A stretch of DNA of 64,000 bases from Aurantimonas endophytica (GCF_014196845.1 NZ_JACIEM010000005.1:248001-312000), one strand, 5' to 3'. Counted from the stretch's first letter, positions 16,406 through 24,724 are shown. Notes: generated by a model from the letters alone, not told the origin. Numbers and translations are program-made.

Positions 16406-17233
16406 CTACGCCCTGGGCAGCGCGATTTCCTCGAAATGGTCGGCGAGATGATGCAGGGCCGCGAGCATCTCGTGGCCCGCCATGGCCCGGCCGTGACCGG
16501 AGACGATCAGGCTCGGCTCCAGAGAAGCGAGGAGGCGGACGGATGCCGCCGCTGCCGCCCAGTCGCGCGTGAAATAGCGCGGCGGGCCGTGCATCTCCGG
16601 CTCCTGGACAGCGACCTCGTAGGCCGATTCCTGCCCGGTGGTGATCACCGCGTCACCGGCAACCAAAGTTTTGTCTGCCTCCCGCCAGAGGGAGACGTGG
16701 CCGGGCGTATGTCCGGGCGTGTGGAGCCAGCGCCAGCCCGGAAGATGCGGCACAGTGCCGTCGTCCGGCAACGACTTGAGACGGGCCGAAACGTCGATCG
16801 GCGAGCGAGGAAACAACGGAGCGAGTTTCGGCATGATGCCGCCTTCCGCGCCCGAGTCCGGTGCCGGGTAGGATTGCTGTCCCGTGAGGAAGGGGTGCTC
16901 GAGCGCGTGAGCGTAGATCGGCACGTCCCACTCCTCGCTCAGTTCCTCAAGAGCGCCGACGTGGTCGAAATGTCCGTGAGTCTGGATAATGGCCGCCGGG
17001 CGCGATGTCCCGAAGCGCGAGGCGATGCCGGAGGCGATCTGCCTTCTGGTTCCCGCAACGCCCGTGTCGACCAACACCCATCCGCGGTCCTGGGCGTTCG
17101 CCGGACCGATGAAGGCAACGTTGACCATCGCCGCCCGCAGGTAGGCAAGGTTAGGTAACACTGCGCGAACATGCGCGGAATCGACCTGCTCGGGAGCGCG
17201 CGCAGTCTCGGGTAGCGGAAGCTGGACACTCAT
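16406..17233 (-). CDS. MBL-fold metallo-hydrolase
   Basis: A 275-aa metallo-beta-lactamase-fold protein. The metal motif is THGHFDHVG, followed by a His in HTPGHTPGHVSLW, Asp in LVAGDAVIT and a last His in IVSGHGRAM, so all ligands of a two-metal site are present. The family includes glyoxalase II-like thioesterases, lactonases and others; the substrate is unknown. It is cytoplasmic, with no signal peptide. It is divergent from the small acidic gene at 17509. A near-match to an EcfG promoter (GGAGC-N16-CGTT) lies upstream on the minus strand. Confidence 0.87.
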   Translation of the reverse strand: MSVQLPLPETARAPEQVDSAHVRAVLPNLAYLRAAMVNVAFIGPANAQDRGWVLVDTGVAGTRRQIASGIASRFGTSRPAAIIQTHGHFDHVGALEELSEEWDVPIYAHALEHPFLTGQQSYPAPDSGAEGGIMPKLAPLFPRSPIDVSARLKSLPDDGTVPHLPGWRWLHTPGHTPGHVSLWREADKTLVAGDAVITTGQESAYEVAVQEPEMHGPPRYFTRDWAAAAASVRLLASLEPSLIVSGHGRAMAGHEMLAALHHLADHFEEIALPRA

Positions 17234-17508
17234 TTCGATTCCTGTCGCATGAAGCTATCGGCCGGCTCTGCAACGAGCGGCTCGCGCGTTGGCTCCCTCC
17301 GCGCGCCGGCAGATCCCGCACGCGACTAACGAAAAATCTCCTGCCGCAGCTGAACCGCCGGCAGGGAGAGGGCGGGAACGCGGCGGAACCCGCTCCGATC
17401 GCTCTCTCGGACACGCACGCAGCCGCTGGCCGGGCGCCATTCGCTCGAAACCAGGAACATCCGCAGCCCTGGAAGCTTTCCCATCCTGCTCAGCATGAGG
17501 AGATCGTC

Positions 17509-17745
17509 ATGTCCAAGACCAACGAAAACCTCGACGACGCCAGTGGCGGTGGCGGTATCGGCGACATTCCCGCACAGCCCCGAGAGGATCGACCCGCTTC
17601 GGTGGAGCGCAATGATCCCGTGACGGACGGCGAGGGTGACAGCGGTCGTATTGAGGGCGCGGCGCTGGCGGTCGACAAGGACGCCGCCCTCGACGGTGAG
17701 GATCCGGACGATACGGCAGACGAGACTCTCGGAGAGACGCCCTGA
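17509..17745 (+). CDS. Small acidic disordered protein, 78 aa
   Basis: A 78-aa protein with a clear Shine-Dalgarno site (GAGGAGATC before ATG). The composition is dominated by Asp, Glu, Gly and Pro, with no predicted fold, as in the two gene-A proteins at 15465 and 23973. Upstream it has GGAAC and, about 16 bases on, GCTTTCC, an arrangement also seen before the gene at 23973. It has no gene-B partner. The function is unknown; a stress-induced disordered protein is a guess. Confidence 0.6.
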   Translation: MSKTNENLDDASGGGGIGDIPAQPREDRPASVERNDPVTDGEGDSGRIEGAALAVDKDAALDGEDPDDTADETLGETP

Positions 17746-18052
17746 CGGCTTCTTGTCTCCCCGAGCTGGCGGGTCAGGCCGCCCCAGCCGCGATGAAGAA
17801 TCTCGGAGCTGATCGTCGATCGGCCAAGACTTCGCTTGGAGTGGCCTGGTTCCCTCCTATCAAGTTCGCGTCTACCGGCGGATGGAACCGGAGCGACGAT
17901 CCGGGACACGGTGCCGGAGCACTGCTTCACTGGGGCGTGGGCTCCTGCCGTTGCCCCCCTCATCCGGCGCCGCCCTCTTGGTGATCCCTCGGACACCGGC
18001 TCCGGAACCAACCACTGGATATCGACTTACGGTGGAAGCATTGGAGGTTCTC
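17746..18052. other. Intergenic stretch
   Basis: No gene is supported. It probably holds the promoter of the DUF427 gene; two GGAAC boxes (near 17885 and 18002) have no CGTT at the right distance. Confidence 0.35.
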
Positions 18053-18427
18053 ATGGACGAGCTACCCGGACAGACCCGAGGCGGGTCAACAGCCACTTCG
18101 CTTCGCATCGAACGCGAGCCACGTCCCGTCGTGATCCGACGCCACGACGCCGTCATGACCGCTACCAGGGATGCGCTCCTCGTTCACGGACTCGGCGAAA
18201 CGCCGGTCTATTTCGTGCCTCGCCGGGATGTCTACACGGAGCATCTGGTCGAGACCGGTACCGGTCCGGGTCTCGGCGGGCGGGAGATGAAATTCTGGTC
18301 CGTCACCGCTTCGGGCGGCGGGCTCGAGAATGCCGTCTGGATGTTCCTGATGCCGGAAGGAGAGACCGAGCCGCTCCTGGATCATTTCGGCTTCGACCCC
18401 AACCCGTTCAACATCACCGTCGACTGA
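18053..18427 (+). CDS. DUF427 domain-containing protein
   Basis: A 124-aa protein. Residues about 20-115 match the layout of DUF427: a beta strand with a VVIRRHDAVMTATRDAL stretch, then TPVYFVPRRDVYTEHL, the family's most conserved segment. Here the usual C-terminal Cys-Lys-Gly motif is replaced by GGREMKFWSV, so it is a divergent member. The start has a TTGGAGG Shine-Dalgarno site 5 bases upstream. The family function is unknown; these are small beta-rich cytoplasmic proteins, often in stress clusters. Confidence 0.72.
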   Translation: MDELPGQTRGGSTATSLRIEREPRPVVIRRHDAVMTATRDALLVHGLGETPVYFVPRRDVYTEHLVETGTGPGLGGREMKFWSVTASGGGLENAVWMFLMPEGETEPLLDHFGFDPNPFNITVD

Positions 18428-18710
18428 CCACCGCCCGAAGGCGAAGGAGCAGGGAGGCCGGCATGCTCGTGAACATCGACGCAGTCTGGCTGAGCGGACC
18501 CGGATGGTGGCGCCTCCAGCGGCCGGCCCGCGCTTCGCCGACGTAGCCGATCCGGGACTGGGAGACAGCGTTTCACCACCAGGGCCTTCGCCGACACTCG
18601 CGCTGAAAGCTCTTGTTCCAAGCTAGGCCTTCCGGGCCCTCGTCATCATCATACTGCATCGGGGCATTTTCTGTCGCCCCGGGGCTGGCCCGTCTGAAGA
18701 GGTCTCCGTC
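18428..18710. other. Intergenic stretch before the SDR gene
   Basis: Nothing recognisable as a gene or RNA was seen. A GCCCCGG-rich sequence precedes the Shine-Dalgarno site of the next gene. Confidence 0.3.
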
Positions 18711-19685
18711 ATGCAACGAAGCGGCTTACGCGGTCATGTCGTCGTCATCACCGGTGCCTCCAGCGGGATCGGACAGGCGACGGCAGAGGCCTTTGCCCGG
18801 TCCGGAGCGAAGCTGGTTCTGGCTGCGCGCGGGCGGGACGCGCTGGAGAAGGTGGCGGAGGGCTGCAGGAAGTTCGGCGGGGAGGTCGTCGTCGTGCCGA
18901 CCGACGTGACCGACGCTGCGGCCGTGGCCGCCCTGCGCGATCGCGCGCTCGCGCTCGGCGGACGGATTGACGTGTGGTTCGCCAATGAGGGCGTCGGGGC
19001 CGTCGGTCGCTTTCACGAGGTGCCGATGGAGGCTCACGAGCAGATCATCAAGACGAACCTCATCGGACATATGAACAGCGCCCACGCCGTCGTGCCCGTC
19101 TTTCTGCGCCAGGGCCGCGGCACTTTCATCAACATGATCTCGCTCGGCGGCTTTGCGGCTATGCCGTTCGCCTCGGCCTACAGCGCGTCGAAATTCGCGT
19201 TGCGGGGCTTTTCAGAAGTCTTGAACGCCGAACTGGTCGGCCAGCCGAACATCCATGTCTGCGACGTCTATCCGGCGTTCATCGACACGCCCGGCATCGG
19301 TCACGCCGCCAACTACGCGGGGCGCAAGGTCACCGCACCGCCTCCCGTCTTCGACTCACGAAAGGTGGCCGACGCGGTCGTCCGCCTGGCAAAGCGGCCT
19401 CGTCGCACGACCACGGTGGGCTGGGTCACCAATGCCGCCCGGATCGGGCATTTTCTGGCACCAGATTTCACCATCGGCCTCGTGAAGCGGATCGTGGAGC
19501 GGTCGCTGTCGCACGCGACCCCGATCGAGCCGACCAGCGGGAACCTGTTCGGACCTCCCGCCATCGCAGGCGGTATCGACGGGGGGCTGCGCTCACCGTC
19601 GCAGCGGCGGCAGGGAGCGATGGCTGCCGGCATTGCGCTCGCGGCCGGCGCGGGGCTCCTGCTGCTGTTGCGGTCGCGCCGCTGA
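18711..19685 (+). CDS. SDR-family oxidoreductase with a C-terminal membrane anchor
   Basis: A 324-aa classical short-chain dehydrogenase. The cofactor motif TGASSGIG is at about 14-21, catalytic YSASKFAL lies near residue 162, and Ser in ISLGGF precedes it. The usual NNAG motif is replaced by ANEG. The protein extends about 70 residues beyond the fold and ends in a hydrophobic helix, IALAAGAGLLLLLRSRR, which should anchor it in the inner membrane. The substrate is unknown. It is followed after 42 bases by the DUF2243 gene, so an operon is likely. Confidence 0.85.
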   Translation: MQRSGLRGHVVVITGASSGIGQATAEAFARSGAKLVLAARGRDALEKVAEGCRKFGGEVVVVPTDVTDAAAVAALRDRALALGGRIDVWFANEGVGAVGRFHEVPMEAHEQIIKTNLIGHMNSAHAVVPVFLRQGRGTFINMISLGGFAAMPFASAYSASKFALRGFSEVLNAELVGQPNIHVCDVYPAFIDTPGIGHAANYAGRKVTAPPPVFDSRKVADAVVRLAKRPRRTTTVGWVTNAARIGHFLAPDFTIGLVKRIVERSLSHATPIEPTSGNLFGPPAIAGGIDGGLRSPSQRRQGAMAAGIALAAGAGLLLLLRSRR

Positions 19686-19727
19686 TCGTCGGGCTTGGGC
19701 GATCTTCATCCGGCAAAGGAGAACATC

Positions 19728-20495
19728 GTGTCAGAGACAGCGTCTTCCGGTTCCCGATGGGCAGGGTATCTGCTCGGCTTCTCACTGGGCGGTTTCTTCG
19801 ACGGCATCCTGCTGCATCAGATCCTCCAGTGGCATCACCTGCTCAGCGCGATCAACTCCGACGACCTGAGGTTTCAGGTCGCGGCCGACGGATATTTCCA
19901 CGCATTCATGTACGTTGTCGCCGCGGCAGGCCTCTGGATGCTCTGGCGCTCCTGGCGGGGCGGCGGAGCAGTGTCGGGGGTCCGGCTGACTGCGGCGTTG
20001 CTGCTCGGCTTCGGCGCTTGGCATGTGCTCGACAGTCTCTTGTCGCACTGGCTCCTGGGGATCCACCGCATCCGGATGGACAGCGCAATCCCGCTGTTCT
20101 GGGATCTGCTGTGGTTCGTGGTCTTCGGCCTCGTTCCCATCCTGCTCGGCTGGTGGACGGGTTCCCGCCCGACCGGTGGCTCGGCCGAGAGGCCATCGGT
20201 CGTCGCCGCGGTACTGGCGACCCTCGTGACCGTGGGAGCCGGAACACAGGCCCTGCAACAGCCTCGGGACAGTGAGTTTACGACCGTCCTCTTCGCGCCT
20301 GGAACGGCCCCGGGCGCTGCCCTTGAAGCGATGTCGAAGGTCGGGAGCCGCCTCGTCTGGTCCGATCCGAGCGGCGAATTACTGGTGATCGAGACCGATG
20401 CCGGCGCTTGGGCATCGACGCTCTATGGGCACGGCGCCATTCTGGTCAGTGGTGCCGGTCTGCCGGCGGGCTGCTTCGATTATCTGCGGGTCTGA
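19728..20495 (+). CDS. DUF2243 integral membrane protein
   Basis: A 255-aa protein. GTG at 19728 is chosen because AAAGGA stands 7 bases upstream; the frame is open slightly further 5'. Four hydrophobic helices fill residues about 10-155. Conserved features are GFFDGILLHQILQWHHLL (first His-rich segment), the second-helix FHAF block, HVLDSLLSHW, and the FWDLLW segment. The His residues suggest metal or haem binding, as proposed for DUF2243. The C-terminal about 90 residues form a soluble domain after a fifth helix. Downstream, the neighbour is convergent. Confidence 0.78.
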   Translation: MSETASSGSRWAGYLLGFSLGGFFDGILLHQILQWHHLLSAINSDDLRFQVAADGYFHAFMYVVAAAGLWMLWRSWRGGGAVSGVRLTAALLLGFGAWHVLDSLLSHWLLGIHRIRMDSAIPLFWDLLWFVVFGLVPILLGWWTGSRPTGGSAERPSVVAAVLATLVTVGAGTQALQQPRDSEFTTVLFAPGTAPGAALEAMSKVGSRLVWSDPSGELLVIETDAGAWASTLYGHGAILVSGAGLPAGCFDYLRV

Positions 20496-20563
20496 CGTTC
20501 AACCACCCCCGCAAAGATGCGCTGCCGCAGATCCGCCCGTGGCCGTGGACGTATATGCCTGCG

Positions 20564-20983
20564 TCAGACGCCCTTTTCCTTCGCCTCGGCCAGAGCGAGT
20601 TCCAGCCCTTCCAGCAAGATGAAGATCAGACTTGCGACGAAGCCGGCCACCAGCCAGCCGAGCGGCCCGTCCATCAGAATGCCGCACAGATACGCCGCTC
20701 CCATCGCGCAGCCGACCGACAGCAGGTTGAGCATCCGGCCGAGCAGCTTGACCGTGTCGGACCGCTGCGGGTCTTCGCGGAGCAGCAGCAGCGTCAGCAG
20801 TTCTGCGACCATGAACGCGCATACCGCGCCTCCGGCTCCGGCAAAGATCTCGAGCAGACCCGGCGCTGCAATCGTGGCGAGGAGCGCGTAGGTGCCGGTG
20901 ATGGTTATGGAGAAAGCATAGGCTGACGAGTTGTCCATGACGCTGAGGCGCAGATTCTTCAGCAACAGTCGCTTGGCCGTCAT
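20564..20983 (-). CDS. Small integral membrane protein, unknown family
   Basis: A 139-aa protein with about three or four hydrophobic helices: SSAYAFSITITGTYALLATIA, then a segment containing AVCAFMVAELLTLLLL, then GCAMGAAYLCGIL and WLVAGFVASLIFILLEGL. It begins with a basic stretch MTAKRLLLKNLRL. The frame stays open another 29 codons upstream, but the polar, His-rich extension does not look like protein, and ATG 20983 follows an AGAGG-like site. No named family is recognised. Confidence 0.6.
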   Translation of the reverse strand: MTAKRLLLKNLRLSVMDNSSAYAFSITITGTYALLATIAAPGLLEIFAGAGGAVCAFMVAELLTLLLLREDPQRSDTVKLLGRMLNLLSVGCAMGAAYLCGILMDGPLGWLVAGFVASLIFILLEGLELALAEAKEKGV

Positions 20984-21336
20984 TCGTCTGCCTCTGCTGT
21001 GCCAGCCGCGCGTCATGCTCAGGCTGTGCGAGTGCGGCGAGTCCTGCTGCTCCAGGCGCTCCTGCCGCATCAGCCAACAGGGCTCATGTCCGGCTTCCGC
21101 TCCAGGATCTGCGATAGAGGGCTTTAAGGTTCCTCAACAGCAAGGGGCTCACTGTGCATCGTCAGCCACAAATGCGCAGACGCCAACTTCGCTCCCGACC
21201 ATCTGCACTTGCCGTGCCGATTTGACGGTGGCGAAGGCGCAGGGCGTCACGCCCGTCCAGGATTGTTTGCCTCGCCGCCAGGTCGTCGCAAGAGTCACTT
21301 GGAGGAAGGTCCGGTCGTCGGCTAACTTATTGTTCC
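20984..21336. other. Intergenic stretch between divergent genes
   Basis: No gene is supported. The plus-strand frame of the next gene stays open back into this stretch, but it lacks a Shine-Dalgarno site and precedes a clean signal peptide, so it is not translated. Confidence 0.4.
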
Positions 21337-21361
21337 GGAACATCAAAAATCGGCGTGCGTT
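21337..21361 (+). promoter_or_regulatory. EcfG-type general stress promoter
   Basis: GGAAC (21337-21341), 16 bases, CGTT (21358-21361): an exact match to the alphaproteobacterial EcfG consensus. It lies 47 bases before the DUF4142 start codon. Confidence 0.75.
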
Positions 21362-21407
21362 GGGGTGCCATGCGGGCAACGAGCCCGTCCAGCAAAGGAT
21401 CATTCCA

Positions 21408-22103
21408 ATGAACCGATATCTTGTCACCACAGCCTTGGCTGCAGCGCTGTTCGTCCCGAGCGTCGCTTCGGCCCAGACGGCCGCCCCGGCCACCCAGCAG
21501 CAGGCCGCGCTGACCGCCGCGGAATTCGTGCCGACGGCTACGTTCTCGAACCGCTTCGAGATCGAATCCAGCGAACTGGCGCTGGAACGCACCCAGAGCA
21601 CTGACGTGCGCAATTTCGCGCAGCGCATGATTCAGGATCACACTGCCGCCGGCGAGGCGATGATGCAGGCGGTGGAAGCCTCCGGCGCCGATCTCGCCGT
21701 GCCTGCGGGTCTGGACCAGCGCCACCAGCAGATGGTCGACCAGTTGCAGAACCTGCCCGAAGGCCAGTTCGACGCGGCATATCTCCAGATGCAGCGTCAG
21801 GTCCATGACGAGGCGGTCGCTCTCTTCGGCGCCTATGCACAAGGCGGCGAGGCTGGTCCCATCCGCGAATTTGCCGCGACGACCCTTCCGGTTCTCGAGC
21901 AGCACCATCAGATGGTCATGACGACGGGTGCCGACGCGACGGTTACGGGGTCGACGTCGGCAACGACGTCCGGCGCCACCGGAGGCTCGATGTCGTCGCA
22001 GCAGTCCGGCGCGTCGACGGCCACCAGCGGTCAGGGCGGTGCTGACCCGGCCGAGTCGACCACCCCTTCGGGCGGCATTGTCCCGGGGCAGAACCCCAAC
22101 TGA
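21408..22103 (+). CDS. DUF4142 secreted (periplasmic) helical protein
   Basis: A 231-aa protein. Residues 1-22 are a classical signal peptide ending ASA-Q. Residues about 38-168 are a DUF4142 helical bundle: NRFEIESSELALERTQSTDVRNFA..MIQDH (order), then LDQRHQQMVDQLQ, and VHDEAVALFGAYA. The last about 60 residues are a Ser/Thr/Gly-rich low-complexity tail. DUF4142 proteins are periplasmic, ferritin-like and stress-induced. AAAGGA precedes ATG by 6 bases. The exact EcfG promoter immediately upstream supports general stress control. Confidence 0.85.
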   Translation: MNRYLVTTALAAALFVPSVASAQTAAPATQQQAALTAAEFVPTATFSNRFEIESSELALERTQSTDVRNFAQRMIQDHTAAGEAMMQAVEASGADLAVPAGLDQRHQQMVDQLQNLPEGQFDAAYLQMQRQVHDEAVALFGAYAQGGEAGPIREFAATTLPVLEQHHQMVMTTGADATVTGSTSATTSGATGGSMSSQQSGASTATSGQGGADPAESTTPSGGIVPGQNPN

Positions 22104-22134
22104 CGCTAGGTGGGCTGAGCGGCAGCAAGTGCGA

Positions 22135-22156
22135 GAGCCGCCCAAAAGGGCGGCTC
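22135..22156 (+). terminator. Hairpin terminator after the DUF4142 gene
   Basis: GAGCCGCCC (22135-22143), AAAA loop, GGGCGGCTC (22148-22156): a perfect 9-bp stem 31 bases after the stop. It has no U-tract. Confidence 0.6.
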
Positions 22157-22257
22157 CATCGGCCGCAAGCGGGAGGATCGGGCCCCTATCGAGCAATGTG
22201 GTGCATCGCACAAAGGGGTTGTTATTCAAAACTCAGCTTACTGCGCTTCCGTAAAGC

Positions 22258-22749
22258 GTGAGGTTCAGCGCGGTGTCCAAGTCCCCCCGAAAAACTCGCC
22301 GCAGGTCGCGAGAGCTTGATATGAGACCTCTAACCAGGGCGGAGGCCTTACTTTTCCACAACATGATGCTCGGGCGGCTGTTCGGATGGGCCCGCGTGCT
22401 TGGAAGGGCTGGCGGGCGGCATTATTATCGAAGCCGGGAGGCGAAGCGTGCAGATGCAGTCTTTCGGCGTTTGATGCAGGAAGCGCCGTTGTTCGATACG
22501 CAGATCGCAGCGTTGATGGCCGGCGGCGACATTGCGAGCCTGTGGCCGCATGACCTGCAAACAGTCATCCGCTTCCAGATAGAACATAAGCCGCCGGAGC
22601 CTCCCAGCTACGCGGCCAACGCGCCAAGCAGTGCTGTGCGTGAAACCGGCGCTGACTGTTGGTTGCCGGGTTGGCTCTCGAACTTCAGCCGGCCGGCCAT
22701 GTACGAGGACCATCCGCCGCTGCCCCCGCAAGTACCATGGGAAAGCTAG
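22258..22749 (+). CDS. Hypothetical protein, 163 aa
   Basis: An open frame from GTG 22258 (or ATG 22321, 21 codons later). It is helical and Arg-rich at the N-terminus, with two segments that look like real protein, LFHNMMLGRLFGWARVLGRA and FDTQIAALMAGGDIASLW, and a Pro-rich tail. No family is recognised and neither start has a good Shine-Dalgarno site. It borders a decayed region, so it could be a degraded or lineage-specific gene. Confidence 0.45.
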   Translation: MRFSAVSKSPRKTRRRSRELDMRPLTRAEALLFHNMMLGRLFGWARVLGRAGGRHYYRSREAKRADAVFRRLMQEAPLFDTQIAALMAGGDIASLWPHDLQTVIRFQIEHKPPEPPSYAANAPSSAVRETGADCWLPGWLSNFSRPAMYEDHPPLPPQVPWES

Positions 22750-23110
22750 ACAAGATGCTCTGATCCTTGAAATTCTTGTGCGAGCAGTAAATTTTAATTA
22801 AGAACGTGCGCGCAGAGAGTTCCGGATTGTGATTGCCTGTCCCGCAGTTTGGCCCCGGCGCACATCTTTCTTGCGGCGCAGGAGGCAAGGTCGGCAGTGT
22901 CCCGCTTATTCCTCCGCGTTGGACCCGCGGCTTTGAGGCGCTCTCCGGGCGTCTGCATCACAGCACCGGGCGGCGCGATTTAGCCGGCCGTGGAAACAGA
23001 CGGGGTGGCGAAAACGATCATGCAGCTCTCGACCACGTTCAGGCCGTTCCCGCACACCACGAAGGAGCCACGTCGACGAACAGCGGACTTATAGAATTGT
23101 ATGTTCGGAG
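22750..23110. other. Decayed intergenic stretch
   Basis: Only short open frames with no recognisable protein. It begins AT-rich (AAATTTTAATTAAG near 22790) compared with its surroundings. Confidence 0.3.
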
Positions 23111-23640
23111 TTGGATGAGGTGGACAGCTTCGAGGCACTCATGACCAAGGCCCTGCCGAAGATGGCGAATGCAGCGTCGGAAGGGCAACTGCGGCAGGCG
23201 TTTGAGCAGCTCCGCTGGCATGACCGGCTGATCGGCGAAGATCGATGTCCCGAAGGCCGCGAAGACGCTCCGCCAGCAGGTCAAGGAGCTTCGTACCGAT
23301 CTCGGCTTCTCCATGGGCAGCTATGTCGCTCGTGAGATCGCACCAGTGGCACCAGATCGCGTGCAGGCGCTAATCCTGATTACAACCTCCATCCCGAATG
23401 TTGGGCGCCCGAGCGCGGCCGCCACGAGGTGATGCACGGAGGGCTGATCGAATTCGTCCCCGATCTGAAGCATTGCAAGCTGATCCTGACATGGTCCGCG
23501 AGTATGGCGAACCCGAGTATCTACGGCTCATGTGCCAGTGGGTACAAGAAAAACGGCCGTGTGCACGGACGGCAGATCGGCGTGTTCTCACGGCCTTCTA
23601 TATCGTCGCCGCGTTAAATCGGGAAATCGTTGCAAGCCCC
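23111..23640 (+). pseudogene. Mosaic pseudogene: DUF892-like fragment followed by an alpha/beta-hydrolase fragment
   Basis: From 23111 one frame gives DSFEALMTKALPKMANAASE with GQLRQAFEQ, closely matching the start of DUF892 ferritin-like proteins (compare KSLPKMSKKATSPELKKAFD in the intact gene at 54647). After a frame change, 23241-23432 reads LGFSMGSYVAREIAPVAPDR followed by VQALILITTS, the nucleophile elbow (G-x-S-x-G) region of an alpha/beta hydrolase. Further short coding-like patches (VREYGEPEYLRLMCQW, AFYIVAALNREIVA) lie in another frame up to 23640. Two families in broken frames point to deletion and decay rather than a working gene. Confidence 0.5.
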
Positions 23641-23972
23641 TGACGGGGATAGGGTGTCCACACTGGCCGCTGTTTCGCGTTGGGTGTTGGCAAGATCGGG
23701 GAGAGTGCATCAAACGCCTCATTCGAGCCGCAGGGCGGCATCGGGTCATCGCGCGCCGCAGATGCCGTCCGCGCGAACGATCCGAACGATCCGGACTTCA
23801 GCTGGGCAGAGCGCGCGAACAAGCGCCGCTGGCAGATGGCCGAGCGCAAGGCAGGGTGACCTTCCACCTCAGCATTTCCAACTCACGGACAGGCCGCTGA
23901 CGCCGGTGCCCGCCGTGCCTGGAACATCCAAGCTCCTCCGGCTTTCCTCTGACAACCAGAGGAGAGATGTCG
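23641..23972. other. Decayed stretch with a possible short coding remnant; promoter of module copy 2
   Basis: In one plus-strand frame ending at TGA 23857-23859 the text ANDPNDPDFSWAERANKRRW looks protein-like, but the frame has no good start. GGAAC with CTTTCC about 16 bases later lies near 23928-23954, upstream of the next gene, as it does before the gene at 17509. Confidence 0.3.
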
Positions 23973-24164
23973 ATGTCGAACATCAAGAGCCACGCTTCCA
24001 AAGAGAACAGCGTCTTCGAGGATCCAGAGTCGCTTTACGTCAACACCGGCAAGAAGCTACCGCCCAAGGGCGTCGACGAGTCCCTCGGTGAGGCGATCGA
24101 CGAGACAATGGATGAGGAGACCCAGATTCCCGACCATGATCCGGCGAGGGAGCGCTCCCGATGA
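23973..24164 (+). CDS. Small acidic disordered protein, 63 aa (module copy 2, gene A)
   Basis: A 63-aa protein. ATG 23973 is preferred to ATG 23967, because the Shine-Dalgarno GGAG (23961) is 8 bases from the former and only 2 from the latter. It also gives the same MSNI start as module copy 1. The sequence is highly charged (many Glu, Asp, Lys) and contains an IDET motif also present in copy 1. Its stop overlaps the next start (ATGA). The function is unknown. Confidence 0.68.
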   Translation: MSNIKSHASKENSVFEDPESLYVNTGKKLPPKGVDESLGEAIDETMDEETQIPDHDPARERSR

Positions 24165-24337
24165 CCGTCGAGATCGAGATCCGTCAGGCCATTGTCGAGG
24201 AGCTGCAGCGCCAGGCTGAGAACAGCGATGGGCAGTTGAAGGTGACTACGACGGACAACCGGGTGACCATCAACGGCCCGGTCGATTTGGATGATCTTGT
24301 GATGGTAGTCTTGGGCTCTGTTGCGGGCGGTCCATAG
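24161..24337 (+). CDS. 58-aa conserved microprotein (module copy 2, gene B)
   Basis: A 58-aa protein coupled to gene A by ATGA. It shares 42 of 58 residues with the product at 15650-15826, including VTINGPV, LDDLVMVV and the GSVAGGP end. Both copies have exactly the same length with no gaps. The N-terminal helix IRQAIVEELQRQAENS is amphipathic. The conservation and paired arrangement indicate an intact gene even though it lies among pseudogenes. No known domain is recognised. Confidence 0.75.
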   Translation: MTVEIEIRQAIVEELQRQAENSDGQLKVTTTDNRVTINGPVDLDDLVMVVLGSVAGGP

Positions 24338-24433
24338 CTCCACACGTTTGTCCAACATTCATATCAGAGACAAGCCCGCCAAGCTGCTGGTCGCGGGCTG
24401 TTCAACCTCAAAGGCTTTGTTCCGGATGAAGGC

Positions 24434-24646
24434 TCATCCCCCGACCTTCGTCAGGACGAGATCTTCCCACGGCACGGTGAAAGAGATGCCATCGCTGGTG
24501 GTCAGCTTGACCCCTGACGAAAGGAGCCACTCGGTTCTTTCGAGACCGCCGTCTGACTCTGGCACCTGAACCTGATGAACATCGTAGGCCTTGCCGTCGG
24601 ATCCCTTGGCAAGAAACCGATCGGCTTGGTTGGTCTCAATCGACAT
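24434..24646 (-). CDS. Hypothetical small protein, 70 aa
   Basis: A 70-aa protein with an AAGG site 7 bases before ATG. The pattern FLAKGSDGKAYDVHQVQV, then WLLSSGVKLTTSDG and ISFTV, reads as a small all-beta domain with repeated beta hairpins and a conserved-looking glycine-aspartate turn. No named family is recognised. It is convergent with module copy 2. Being free of frame breaks in a decayed zone argues for a working gene, but this is weak evidence. Confidence 0.5.
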   Translation of the reverse strand: MSIETNQADRFLAKGSDGKAYDVHQVQVPESDGGLERTEWLLSSGVKLTTSDGISFTVPWEDLVLTKVGG

Positions 24647-24724
24647 CGTGGAACCTTAGAGGCGTGGACACTGCCCTAGCTATAGCCGCAAAAAGGTGGC
24701 ATTGCTGCGACGGTTAGAGCGAGC

